Below the pieces are notes generated by a model. It searched no databases, was not told where the DNA came from, and saw only the letters and a program-made list of their open reading frames with translations. From the NCBI GenBank assembly GCA_964411505.1, contig CAYPLH010000077.1, forward strand, positions 1 through 15,683: 15,683 nt of DNA, in the 5' to 3' direction. The position numbers were made by a program, and so were the translations under genes. The stretch is from CAYPLH01 sp964411505 (GTDB taxonomy: Bacteria; Bacillota; Clostridia; CAYPLH01; DUMO01). Each line of letters begins with the position of its first letter. The stretch's first letter is position 1. Shown here one piece after another: positions 1 through 7,485 of the stretch.

Positions 1-42
1 GCTGTAACCCGTATGGTTAAAGGCTTTGTAGGGTTCTCATTC
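1..42. other. Possible flank outside the element
   Basis: No start codon, RBS or domain can be assigned in these 42 bases. They lie outside the att-like sequence at 43-55. On the minus strand, one frame stays open from that sequence to the window edge (reading NENPTKPLTIRVT), but it is too short to interpret. It could be chromosomal DNA downstream of the insertion site, or another accreted element. Confidence 0.3.
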
Positions 43-55
43 TTACTCCCACTCG
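43..55 (-). repeat. att-like direct repeat, left copy
   Basis: TTACTCCCACTCG here is identical to 3171-3183 and differs at two positions from 15432-15444. On the minus strand it reads CGAGTGGGAGTAA. This contains GAGTGGGAGTA, one base different from the 11-bp GAGTGGGAATA core that I recall at the 3' end of guaA, the target of Tn5801-like elements. The bases before it do not encode the usual GMP synthase C-terminus, so this would be the attachment copy distal to guaA. That it is a working att site is inference. Confidence 0.5.
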
Positions 56-153
56 TTCCTAGAAATCAACTCTCAAACAATTCTGCTTGTGTTTTATGAG
101 CAGTGGTATTTTAATTATTTATATTATACATGTATTTTTCGCTATCTAAATTT

Positions 154-172
154 TTGTTGCCAAATTGTTGCC
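154..172 (+). repeat. Direct repeats TTGTTGCC, possible integrase arm sites
   Basis: TTGTTGCC occurs at 154-161 and again at 165-172, an 11-bp period or one helical turn, about 100 bp inside the left att-like sequence. The second copy ends 4 bases beyond the 3' end of the DUF262 gene. Tandem short direct repeats near element ends are the usual arm-type binding sites of Tn916-class integrases. I found no further copy at the right end, so the role is uncertain. Confidence 0.3.
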
Positions 173-176
173 GGAT

Positions 177-1916
177 TTAATCTTTTATCAAATCTTCTGC
201 TCTAAGATATTCAATAAATTTATTTTTGATTGACTTATCCCTATCCATTATATCATTCTCAGTAAAATCATCTTGTTGTGTTAGATATAAATACTCATCA
301 ATAATACTTGCCCCATGTTCTTTGCCTTTAGCATCAGTATATCCAAGATAGTATCTTTTTTTGTCAGCGAAACGATAATCCGAGGCACGTATATTAATTG
401 ACTTTTCAAGAAGGATTTTGTTTCCGAGTTCCTCAAGGTTATCCGGATTTTGTAGTCTGTTTTCTTTATTATACCTTTCTTTAGCATAGATATGTTCTAT
501 GTCAAATCCAATATCGTCTTGGGGGCGCGCTTGCCTTTCAAATGTAAAAGCATGCCACGTTATTAGTGAGCGTGTCACCGCTCTACTATTGGTGAACTTG
601 TAGTTTTCTAGGACCTTACGTATATGCTCATGTGAAAATTTAAAATCTGAAAAGTCACACTGCTGTTTATCGTATAGTTTTAACATTTCTGCATACACAG
701 GAGTACGAAGGGCATTTACTCCTGGATTTGTAAGTGAATATGCAAAAATAAAAGCTGTAATTTTCGACAGGAGTCCCGCAAATTTTTCGTTGCACAACTC
801 ATCTTCATCATCTCTAAATGAAAGGAAGTAAACAGAAGTTATATACTCCCACATTCCGTTTGGTGCATATTTTAAAACATACAGTTTTTTAAGCACCTCA
901 TTAGAAAATCTACTTTCATCTCGATCGTGAATAGACTCCCAAAAGTCTAACAAACTTAACAAATCATTAATGGTGTCCTCGTTTAATAATCTACGATATT
1001 TTTCATGTTCATAAAACTTTCTAAGAGCCTCTGTTGTTGTAGATTTGATACCCTCAGATGCTCGTATATAGTACATATATTTTGTAAACAACTCATCAAG
1101 AGGTGTTCCATAAGTTGGTTTGAATATCCGATCAGTTATAGAAGATAAGTTTTTCCAATTATCTATAAAGTCATCTTTCTTGCCTTTCTTGTCATAAAAC
1201 TTGTAAAGTTGTGCCTTGAAAATGTCCGCATCCGCTAATGGCAAACCTCTATCATTAAGCGTTGAAAAAATCCTAAGCGCCGTATCTTGCGAATCTGCTT
1301 CAATGGGTAGCAGTATACAGTTGTTTAAAATCCGTGCTGGCAAATACGGTAAATATGAGGCATATTTATCAATGAATCTTTCAATACACTTTTCAAAAAA
1401 ACGATAATTTTTAGCATATTTACTGTTTTTCATGTTTTCGGATATTCCATTTTTAAGTATTGACAAAAACTCTTCCTTTTCATCATCAGTAGCCACTTCA
1501 GAATCAATTTTTAGCTGTTCCATATTTGCGTTCCCAAATTCGTCAGTTTGCCAAATACACTGTGAAATAGTTTTTCGAATATCTTTAGACAAATTGTCAG
1601 ACATATGTTCAAATCTATCATAAAATGCCCTTAAAAGAAGCAGTAGTGTAGTCAAGCGTTGCTGTCCGTCGATAACTTCTGATTGTTTTTTATCGTTTTT
1701 ATATGTAACAATTGTCCCAAGAAAATACTCATCTGTAGTGTTAAAAGCATCTTTATCTTCATTTGGAAATGCGAACACAAATATGTCATCCCAAAGAATT
1801 TGGCATTCTTCATCTTCCCATGCATAAGGGCGTTGATAATCAGGGATTAGAAAATTGGCTGCCTTATCCGTAAATAAATCTTTAATTGTCTTTTGGTCTA
1901 CGTTTAGCTTGCTCAT
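177..1916 (-). CDS. GmrSD-like DUF262-DUF1524 protein (probable modification-dependent nuclease)
   Basis: This 579-residue protein joins an N-terminal DUF262 domain to a C-terminal DUF1524 HNH-type domain, the layout of single-chain GmrSD/type IV restriction enzymes. Visible DUF262 motifs are IPDYQRPYAW (24-33), VIDGQQRLTTL (81-91, the ParB-like DGQQR loop) and STLNDRGLPLADADIFKA (218-235). The nuclease half has DIEHIYA (472-478, candidate catalytic His475), then N493, LGN (497-499) and ILLEKSIN. I chose the ATG at 1916 because AAGGAG lies 7 bases upstream; a longer frame to 1961 has no RBS and runs into repeat A. Family members cut DNA with modified cytosines using NTP hydrolysis; substrate here is unknown. 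The gene is intact and last in the defence block. High confidence in family, moderate in role. Confidence 0.88.
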   Translation of the reverse strand: MSKLNVDQKTIKDLFTDKAANFLIPDYQRPYAWEDEECQILWDDIFVFAFPNEDKDAFNTTDEYFLGTIVTYKNDKKQSEVIDGQQRLTTLLLLLRAFYDRFEHMSDNLSKDIRKTISQCIWQTDEFGNANMEQLKIDSEVATDDEKEEFLSILKNGISENMKNSKYAKNYRFFEKCIERFIDKYASYLPYLPARILNNCILLPIEADSQDTALRIFSTLNDRGLPLADADIFKAQLYKFYDKKGKKDDFIDNWKNLSSITDRIFKPTYGTPLDELFTKYMYYIRASEGIKSTTTEALRKFYEHEKYRRLLNEDTINDLLSLLDFWESIHDRDESRFSNEVLKKLYVLKYAPNGMWEYITSVYFLSFRDDEDELCNEKFAGLLSKITAFIFAYSLTNPGVNALRTPVYAEMLKLYDKQQCDFSDFKFSHEHIRKVLENYKFTNSRAVTRSLITWHAFTFERQARPQDDIGFDIEHIYAKERYNKENRLQNPDNLEELGNKILLEKSINIRASDYRFADKKRYYLGYTDAKGKEHGASIIDEYLYLTQQDDFTENDIMDRDKSIKNKFIEYLRAEDLIKD

Positions 1917-1958
1917 ATAACTTCTCCTTAGCATATTGTTTTTATTTAAGTATAATTT

Positions 1959-2076
1959 CACTCGGCAATACTTTTCCGCTACTAGTCTTATTTCTTTATT
2001 TGGCTCTAGCTCTTAATGTATGTTTTCTTCAAATAATTCACAATATATTGCTATATTCATTTCTTGGTATCAATTG
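1959..2076 (-). repeat. Diverged repeat, copy A (upstream of the DUF262 gene)
   Basis: This stretch aligns with 3178-3295 over about 118 bases. Matching blocks include CACTCGGCAA, CTTTTCCG, CTTATTT, TTGGCT and GTATCAA. On the minus strand, both copies can be read as related peptides: copy A gives PNKEIRLVAEKYCRV and copy B gives PTKQISLVSEKLCRV, with silent differences at Leu and Val codons, although stops interrupt both further upstream. It may be the decayed 3' end of a duplicated gene. It ends 43 bases before the DUF262 start codon. Confidence 0.65.
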
Positions 2077-2126
2077 TTTAATAGGTTAGACACAGCAATT
2101 TAGTGATATTTGGCACGAATATTATG

Positions 2127-2978
2127 TTACTTATTCTCTTCTACGCAGCTTTTCATAAGTTTTCTACACATATCACTTAAATAGAACCAACCAACGTCCC
2201 AGTGTTCGCCACCTGCAGAGCCATACTCAAAAAAATCAGCATTTTCAAATATTTGTAGTCGAGCTACTAGCTTATCACGATCTTTAGGTGGATAATTATC
2301 CCCAGTAATTAGCGCATCAGCTAAAAAATTAAAATCTAAAAAATCATCAACTAACGAATTATGATTATCATCTAAATTTTTTAGAAGTTGAAAATTGAAT
2401 TTATCTCTTATAATGGTGGTACGAATATTTAAGTTTTTATCTTCTAAAATATCTAAGTCAATTGGTATTGTATATCCCCATTCTAAGTATTCAGAATAAT
2501 AATCAGTACAGGTACCAAAAAGCTCATTAAGAAGTACAAGTTGGTCATCTTCAATATTTAATTCAAAATGCATAATATTATTCCGTAATGTGTTCAATGA
2601 TTTAAGTTTTGCTATATAGTTAGCAGTAAACTCACTTTCCTTATATAGATACGATAATCTTTCAACAGCGTCTATAAAGGTTACAGTATGTGGTAAGGGG
2701 GTTTTTGCCATGTCAACATATTCAAATAGTGTTTTATTTGCATCAAAAGCTTTTTTATATTTGCCAATTAAGTTCTTGTAATCAACAAAGCTAAACAACA
2801 TAAATTCATTATGATCATATAGTTTTTTCTTGAAAAAAAGTTCTAGGGAACTATGTAAATTCAAAACATATGCTCGATAGTTTTTGTAGCTACCCTCACC
2901 ATCTAATATTCGTTTGAGTGCATCTAATGCTTCTAAGTATGCCGCTCCTGCATTTTCTTCTAATTTTATATTAAACAT
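2127..2978 (-). CDS. HEPN-like protein, probable defence ribonuclease
   Basis: I do not recognise a named family for this 283-residue protein. Its N-terminal half is largely alpha-helical and carries features of HEPN domains: an early helix with NLHSSLELFFKKKL (40-53) and, about 80 residues later, TLRNNIMHFEL (130-140). The latter contains the RX4H ribonuclease signature (Arg132, His137). The C-terminal half has no motif I know and ends in an acidic, aromatic segment. There is no signal peptide or membrane segment. AAAGGG precedes both the ATG at 2978 and a GTG one codon earlier; a TTG seven codons upstream overlaps this RBS and is unlikely. It stands alone between repeats B and A. HEPN proteins in such islands usually cleave RNA in abortive infection, but that role is inferred. 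Confidence 0.6.
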   Translation of the reverse strand: MFNIKLEENAGAAYLEALDALKRILDGEGSYKNYRAYVLNLHSSLELFFKKKLYDHNEFMLFSFVDYKNLIGKYKKAFDANKTLFEYVDMAKTPLPHTVTFIDAVERLSYLYKESEFTANYIAKLKSLNTLRNNIMHFELNIEDDQLVLLNELFGTCTDYYSEYLEWGYTIPIDLDILEDKNLNIRTTIIRDKFNFQLLKNLDDNHNSLVDDFLDFNFLADALITGDNYPPKDRDKLVARLQIFENADFFEYGSAGGEHWDVGWFYLSDMCRKLMKSCVEENK

Positions 2979-3036
2979 CACATAATTCCCTTTCTTCAAT
3001 TCGCCACATTACTCTGATATAGTTTTCCATAAAATC

Positions 3037-3106
3037 AATAGTAATTATTTTTGTGATTAAGAATATTATTATCTTTAAATAGTATCTCTAGCATATAATT
3101 ACTATT
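3037..3106. repeat. 12-bp inverted repeat with 46-bp spacer
   Basis: AATAGTAATTAT (3037-3048) and ATAATTACTATT (3095-3106) are perfect reverse complements. They lie between the att-like site and the HEPN start codon, in what would be its 5' untranslated region. No RBS is enclosed and no U-run follows. A regulator site, an RNA fold or the footprint of a small inserted element are all possible. AT-richness makes chance occurrence less unlikely than the length suggests. Confidence 0.4.
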
Positions 3107-3170
3107 TTTAAATCTAGTCAGAAACTTTTTCTCAGAGTTTGTAATATCATTAGAGTTAAGATATATTATT

Positions 3171-3183
3171 TTACTCCCACTCG
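3171..3183 (-). repeat. att-like direct repeat, internal copy
   Basis: The 13 bases are identical to 43-55, in the same orientation, and overlap the edge of repeat B by six bases. Together, the two copies bracket 3.1 kb holding only the HEPN and DUF262 genes, with no integrase. That is the arrangement expected of a cis-mobilizable accreted module, an element with two att sites but no recombinase. The functional reading is inference. Confidence 0.5.
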
Positions 3184-3295
3184 GCAAAGCTTTTCCGAAA
3201 CTAAACTTATTTGTTTAGTTGGCTATGGGTTTAATATATATTTCTCTACATCATCCATATTATTTTGTTCTATTCAGTTTTTAGTATCAAAATAG
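3178..3295 (-). repeat. Diverged repeat, copy B (upstream of the HEPN gene)
   Basis: This is the partner of the repeat at 1959-2076. It ends 21 bases beyond the TIGR04141 stop codon. It also contains a perfect 8-bp hairpin, AACTAAAC (3199-3206) and GTTTAGTT (3213-3220) around TTATTT, that copy A has lost. The hairpin has no U-run on the minus strand, so it is a weak terminator candidate for the restriction operon. Confidence 0.65.
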
Positions 3296-3316
3296 CATCA
3301 GTGCAAATGAGTTGTA

Positions 3317-4891
3317 CTAAGCACTTCTCTTCCTCCGAACATCTTTTATGGTTTTTATGCTTACATCAAAACCATACGCTTGTAGTCTGCTTTTTATATA
3401 TCTAAAAGAAACTTTACTAAAAAAAGGAATATGTGGTAATGTGGTGCAATTCTTATTAATTATACCAAAAACCACTTTTATCGCTCTACGGTCAGTAATT
3501 AAAAAGTGTTCATCGGCCGATATTTCGATAATTTTTTCATTTGCCAAAGTTAAAAAATTTGTATCTGATAAAATTAGTTCAGCCGATACCATAGCTTGAT
3601 TAAAAAGATGACTTAATGTTGATGAACCAGTGTATGGCTTGATGTGAATCAATTCTTTATTTCGAGAGAGAAGGTCACATAGCTCAATGCTGCTATGACC
3701 GCCCCCATAAGGGAGAATTTTGGCATCCATTACTATATAATCTTCGGAATGTTTCATCTGGAAATCCGACGTATAACCGTTTTCTGTTTTGTGGTTATCT
3801 GTAAAATCGTCAAAGTTTATTGCTGATATTGAGGTACTGTTATAATCTTGATTGACCTGACGGACAAACTCATTGTTTATCCGATACCACTTTCCACTAT
3901 TGATGCAATATGCGTTATCATCTAATGTTAATTCACCATATAAGCATCTTTGAGCATTCCAACTATGCCGTTCGGAGTCATCAAGCGTACTAATTGCAAC
4001 AATGCGTTTGGATTTTAGTTGCCCAATATTACTTAATGGCTCACGAAACGACTCTTTTACAACATTGATATCTATATCACCATATACTTCCTGTCCCTTA
4101 TATTTAAACCCTTTTATCTCTTCCCAATTAATTATTTCAGGAACTGCCATACAGATATTATCTGAGGATGCATTAATCAAACAAATCAATTCTGAATCAA
4201 GACGTTCAATTAATCGAGTATCCTTAATTGCTTGTATTTGGTCAACCCAAGAGAAATGGGTTTTATATGTATTCAAGCCATATTTTCTATATGTTTTCTT
4301 GAGAAAATCAACGATATTTGTTATATCTACATCTGCGGTAAGCGATAAAATATCTCCTCCTGCCAGAATCCCTTCGGCATAATCGTCATCATCAGATACA
4401 CCTGCAATATTGCTAACCAAGTCCCTATTAATATCAAGCCCAAAATCATTAATTCCAGACTTCAACGGAAGTTGCTCATTACTCAGTTTTTGGTTCCCAC
4501 CAATGTTAACTTTGCTTATGCGACGTAGGCTATCTGATTTAATAGTATTCAGAATTACTTTTAAACCGAAACGCTCTTCTATAACATTATCTTTAAGCAT
4601 GTTTTTCCCATAACCCATGGTGACGGCAAAGATACGTTTCACATCATTATCGCCTGTAGGTATTCTCACTAATAAAACTGCTCGAGCATTCGCAGTGAAA
4701 ATATTATCGGTGTTGATACTTCCCACAAAAAAGGAGTTTGCCCATTGAGGTATCTTTGTATGCGAATTGCCCCAATAGACAATACCAACACCATCTATAA
4801 CATCACTATTGTCATACTTTTCAACTATGTCATCATTTTCAACAAATTCTTCCTTTATCATAAAAAGTGACAGTTTGTTTTTATTAGACAT
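3317..4891 (-). CDS. TIGR04141/DUF6119 family sporadically distributed protein
   Basis: This 524-residue protein matches my memory of the TIGR04141 (DUF6119) family in length and landmarks. These are LSLFMIKE at the N-terminus, PQWANSFF (48-55), FAVTMGYGKNML (88-99), ERFGLKVILN (106-115) and the C-terminal block YGGGHSSIELCDLL (395-408), LIHIKPY (414-420), GSSTLSHLFNQAMVSAEL (422-439). The family is patchily distributed and often sits beside restriction genes; its biochemistry is not known to me. The block D389, E403/D406, H416-x-K418 could be a variant PD-(D/E)XK site, but this is only a motif resemblance. The ATG at 4891 has AAGGAAGG 9 bases upstream. It begins 62 bases after the endonuclease gene, with no terminator between, so it is probably the last gene of the R-M operon. 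Confidence 0.82.
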   Translation of the reverse strand: MSNKNKLSLFMIKEEFVENDDIVEKYDNSDVIDGVGIVYWGNSHTKIPQWANSFFVGSINTDNIFTANARAVLLVRIPTGDNDVKRIFAVTMGYGKNMLKDNVIEERFGLKVILNTIKSDSLRRISKVNIGGNQKLSNEQLPLKSGINDFGLDINRDLVSNIAGVSDDDDYAEGILAGGDILSLTADVDITNIVDFLKKTYRKYGLNTYKTHFSWVDQIQAIKDTRLIERLDSELICLINASSDNICMAVPEIINWEEIKGFKYKGQEVYGDIDINVVKESFREPLSNIGQLKSKRIVAISTLDDSERHSWNAQRCLYGELTLDDNAYCINSGKWYRINNEFVRQVNQDYNSTSISAINFDDFTDNHKTENGYTSDFQMKHSEDYIVMDAKILPYGGGHSSIELCDLLSRNKELIHIKPYTGSSTLSHLFNQAMVSAELILSDTNFLTLANEKIIEISADEHFLITDRRAIKVVFGIINKNCTTLPHIPFFSKVSFRYIKSRLQAYGFDVSIKTIKDVRRKRSA

Positions 4892-4953
4892 TGATATTAA
4901 CCTTCCTTGTAAATTTATATCTTTTGATAATAATTCAATAATTTTGATGTAGT

Positions 4954-6414
4954 CTAACCGTTTGCCGCAAATTTAGTCATTGTCATATTTGAGATGTATT
5001 TACTCACATCTTCACCTTTGTGGTTAATGATAATATCATCAAAATCAGCATAATCTATTTCGCGTATCTCATTAAAAATATGATTGTACAGGTATTCTGC
5101 AAATGTGCTAGCTAATATAATAACGACATCTGACCCAATAATATCACGCTTTGCCGCAGGGACATATCGAGAAGTAATTACAATTGTATATTGTCCGCCA
5201 ATCTCTTCTCTGTGTTCTCGCAGTCTGCCGACATTAATTCCCATCAATTTATTCGCTGTGGATTTTGATTCAACTGCGAATTTCTTTTTCTTTGTAATGT
5301 ATAGACATTCAATATCCGTATGTCCAGCTCCACCTATGCGCTTTGCTTCGACATTATAAAACATACTAAACCCTTCTTCAAGGGCTTCTTCAAATAAATA
5401 AGCGGTTTCATTATCAGGGTTATTAGAATATTCTTCAATAAGTTTGGATAATTCTAACAAAGAAGATAATTCATCGCTTTCTCCTACTTCGCTCATTAGC
5501 TCAGGGGGATAAAAACTATATATTTCCTTAACAACTTCTAGCTTCATTCTTTCTGGATCATCAAGCATGAGTGGTTGTTGTAAGAAAGAATATCTTGAAA
5601 GTAAAACATTTATATATGGCAATATAGCAAGCGAAAGCGATACATAACCATTTCTCGCTGTGCGCCCTGTTGGAGTGCTTTTACTTCCTGTTTTCGTTGG
5701 ATGAAAAAGTTTGCATATAGGTTCGCCTTTTTGAGTGTCTAAAATGCCTACAGTTGAAAGCAATTTACAAGTGTAATATTCCCATTCATATACTGCATTA
5801 ACATATGTGTGTTCATCCGATTGGTAAGTTGCCTTTATATCTTCCAAAGACTTACTTCGCAACTCTAAAATTTCTTTAACAATCGCTTCATATTTAGCAG
5901 CATCAACAGATGTAGCAAATGCAAGTATTTGGGCATATTCAAAGTTATAAAGCTTACCCTCTAAACGCTCATCTGTAAGAAGTTTAAAAATTAATCTAAA
6001 GGGGTACAACTGAAACTCTTTATTTGTTCCGCTTGCTGGATGTTGAAATTGTATCGCAAAAAGCATTGTTGCAAAAATTTTTGTAAGTTTACCTTCGTCA
6101 TTTATATATTTCAAGAATAAATTTCCTAATGGGCTAAACATAAATTTCTTACCATCAGTGTTGTCTTCATATCCAAACATAAAATATTCAAGAGTATTAA
6201 TTCTGTGATTAATTGAGTCTAATGGTTTTGATTTTGGGTTTCTTGTTTTGTACATATCTAAAACTGCAAGCCTCTCTTGCATACGTTCTCGTTCTGTATT
6301 GGATATGTCTGTCTTGCAACTGTTTTTAACATCAAGTGCAACTGCCTTAATAAGGTCGTAGCTTGATGTATGTTTATATAATATCCACTTGTTTCTTTCT
6401 ACTGTAATTGGCAT
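4954..6414 (-). CDS. Type II restriction endonuclease, PD-(D/E)XK fold
   Basis: A 486-residue protein encoded directly after two cytosine methyltransferases. Near the C-terminus is a clear PD-(D/E)XK signature: GHTDIE with Asp367, then FAVESKS with Glu382 and Lys384, preceded by a helix FEEALEEGF (341-349). The first 330 residues are helical and probably carry DNA recognition, as in type IIS enzymes where binding and cleavage domains are separate. The middle part, around FQLYPFRLIFKLL, recalls the AlwI family, but I would not insist on this. The ATG at 6414 lies 6 bases past the upstream gene, and its RBS (GGGGAG) is embedded in the last codons of that gene, implying translational coupling. 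Target sequence and cut position cannot be read from the sequence. Confidence 0.85.
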   Translation of the reverse strand: MPITVERNKWILYKHTSSYDLIKAVALDVKNSCKTDISNTERERMQERLAVLDMYKTRNPKSKPLDSINHRINTLEYFMFGYEDNTDGKKFMFSPLGNLFLKYINDEGKLTKIFATMLFAIQFQHPASGTNKEFQLYPFRLIFKLLTDERLEGKLYNFEYAQILAFATSVDAAKYEAIVKEILELRSKSLEDIKATYQSDEHTYVNAVYEWEYYTCKLLSTVGILDTQKGEPICKLFHPTKTGSKSTPTGRTARNGYVSLSLAILPYINVLLSRYSFLQQPLMLDDPERMKLEVVKEIYSFYPPELMSEVGESDELSSLLELSKLIEEYSNNPDNETAYLFEEALEEGFSMFYNVEAKRIGGAGHTDIECLYITKKKKFAVESKSTANKLMGINVGRLREHREEIGGQYTIVITSRYVPAAKRDIIGSDVVIILASTFAEYLYNHIFNEIREIDYADFDDIIINHKGEDVSKYISNMTMTKFAANG

Positions 6415-6420
6415 AATGTG

Positions 6421-7485
6421 TTACTCCCCAATTTTTTCTATTACTTTTTTCATAAGCTTAGGCGGAATAGACTCGCCTATAACAGTTCTTATGAATGTAT
6501 CTGTCGAGCCTTTCGGAAAATCAACATCTTTTGGAATTGATGATACGATAAAGGTTTCCAAAAGGGTAAGAACCCGAGCATCCGAATATGTACCGTCAGG
6601 CAGGAGCCTTCCTGGATGCACATTATTATGAGAACTCATGCTACCGCTGAATGTTGTTCGGGTCGGGCAAGGTTGATTCCAATTCATCCTCTTAAAGGTG
6701 TTATGAAACCCTTTTATTCTTGTTCCATCTTCTTTTTTTGGGTAATATACTTCATTAGCGATAGCACTTTTTCCTGTTGGTGTGTTCTTCAACGCCAATA
6801 CAGCCCGTTCGTTATGGGTTTTAGCAAAATGCCATGGGATATTAGAATCTTCTCCCGACTCTAATGTAGGCAAATTTCCGATTGCATCAAAAAGTGGAAT
6901 CTCTGGCTCTGTGTCAGGCCATGACCAAATTTTACCATGTTTATACATTTTAATGATTGCCCTTGGCCTTGACTGGCAAATGCCATAGTCCTTTGCGTTT
7001 AAAACACGTGCCTCAATGGTGTATTTTGTAGAATATTTTTCATTAAGAATGTCTTTGAGTTTTAAATAATCATCATTATAAGGAAAGTACATTTCTAAAA
7101 ATTTAGGAACATTTTCAATTAGAATATAATCAAAATCACATTTATCTATTACATTTAACGCAGAAAGAATCAGGTAGTTTCGTTTGTCACCTTCATAATG
7201 AATCTGTTTTTTATTTTTACCCAAAGTGCTCAAACCCTGACACGGTGGGGTTGCGATCAACATTTTAGCATTATCTTTTTTAGCCGCTGAAATCATATAT
7301 TCTTGTGTTTCCTCTAATGTAATATCACTACAATACATATCAGTTTCAGGATAAAAATGAGAATAACATTCGGCACGCTTGGGAAGCAACTCATTTGCGG
7401 CGATAATATTCACATTGGTGTCTTTCAATAGTAGCTCACCTATGCCTGCACTTGAAAACAAAGAAATCGCTTTAATTTTATTCAT
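6421..7485 (-). CDS. DNA cytosine-5 methyltransferase, second copy
   Basis: This 354-residue enzyme transfers methyl from AdoMet to cytosine C5 in DNA. The motifs run in standard order: I (SLFSSAGIGE, 8-17), IV (ATPPCQG, catalytic Cys82), VI (IENVP, 123-127), VIII (QSRPRAII, 171-178), and IX-X (RVLTLLE, then VIGESIPP near 335-342). Motif IX has Leu where the upstream copy has Pro. It is about half identical by eye to the upstream methyltransferase and almost free of gaps, so the pair arose by duplication. The start codon overlaps the upstream gene by 8 bases, and its RBS (GGGAGG) lies inside that gene. The likely job is to modify the second strand or second cytosine of an asymmetric target. 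Confidence 0.93.
   Translation of the reverse strand: MNKIKAISLFSSAGIGELLLKDTNVNIIAANELLPKRAECYSHFYPETDMYCSDITLEETQEYMISAAKKDNAKMLIATPPCQGLSTLGKNKKQIHYEGDKRNYLILSALNVIDKCDFDYILIENVPKFLEMYFPYNDDYLKLKDILNEKYSTKYTIEARVLNAKDYGICQSRPRAIIKMYKHGKIWSWPDTEPEIPLFDAIGNLPTLESGEDSNIPWHFAKTHNERAVLALKNTPTGKSAIANEVYYPKKEDGTRIKGFHNTFKRMNWNQPCPTRTTFSGSMSSHNNVHPGRLLPDGTYSDARVLTLLETFIVSSIPKDVDFPKGSTDTFIRTVIGESIPPKLMKKVIEKIGE

Larger units (their letters stand above)
2979..3316. other. Intergenic stretch with repeat, att-like site and inverted repeat
   Basis: This 338-base AT-rich gap holds no convincing gene. It contains repeat B (3178-3295), the att-like sequence (3171-3183) and a long-spaced inverted repeat (3037-3106). 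A minus-strand frame of about 48 codons runs leftward from the att-like sequence, but it has no usable start or RBS and a biased AT-rich composition. I found no good promoter for the HEPN gene here. Confidence 0.6.

Noticed and set aside
1917..1961. Longer N-terminus for the DUF262 protein starting at 1961
   Set aside because: The upstream ATG has no RBS and adds residues from the repeat tail, while the ATG at 1916 has an AAGGAG at ideal spacing and starts at the conserved part.
3035..3181. Minus-strand open frame of about 48 codons running from the internal att-like site (SGSKIIYLNS...)
   Set aside because: It has no proper start codon with an RBS and is rich in Asn, Lys and Ile as expected from AT-rich noncoding DNA.
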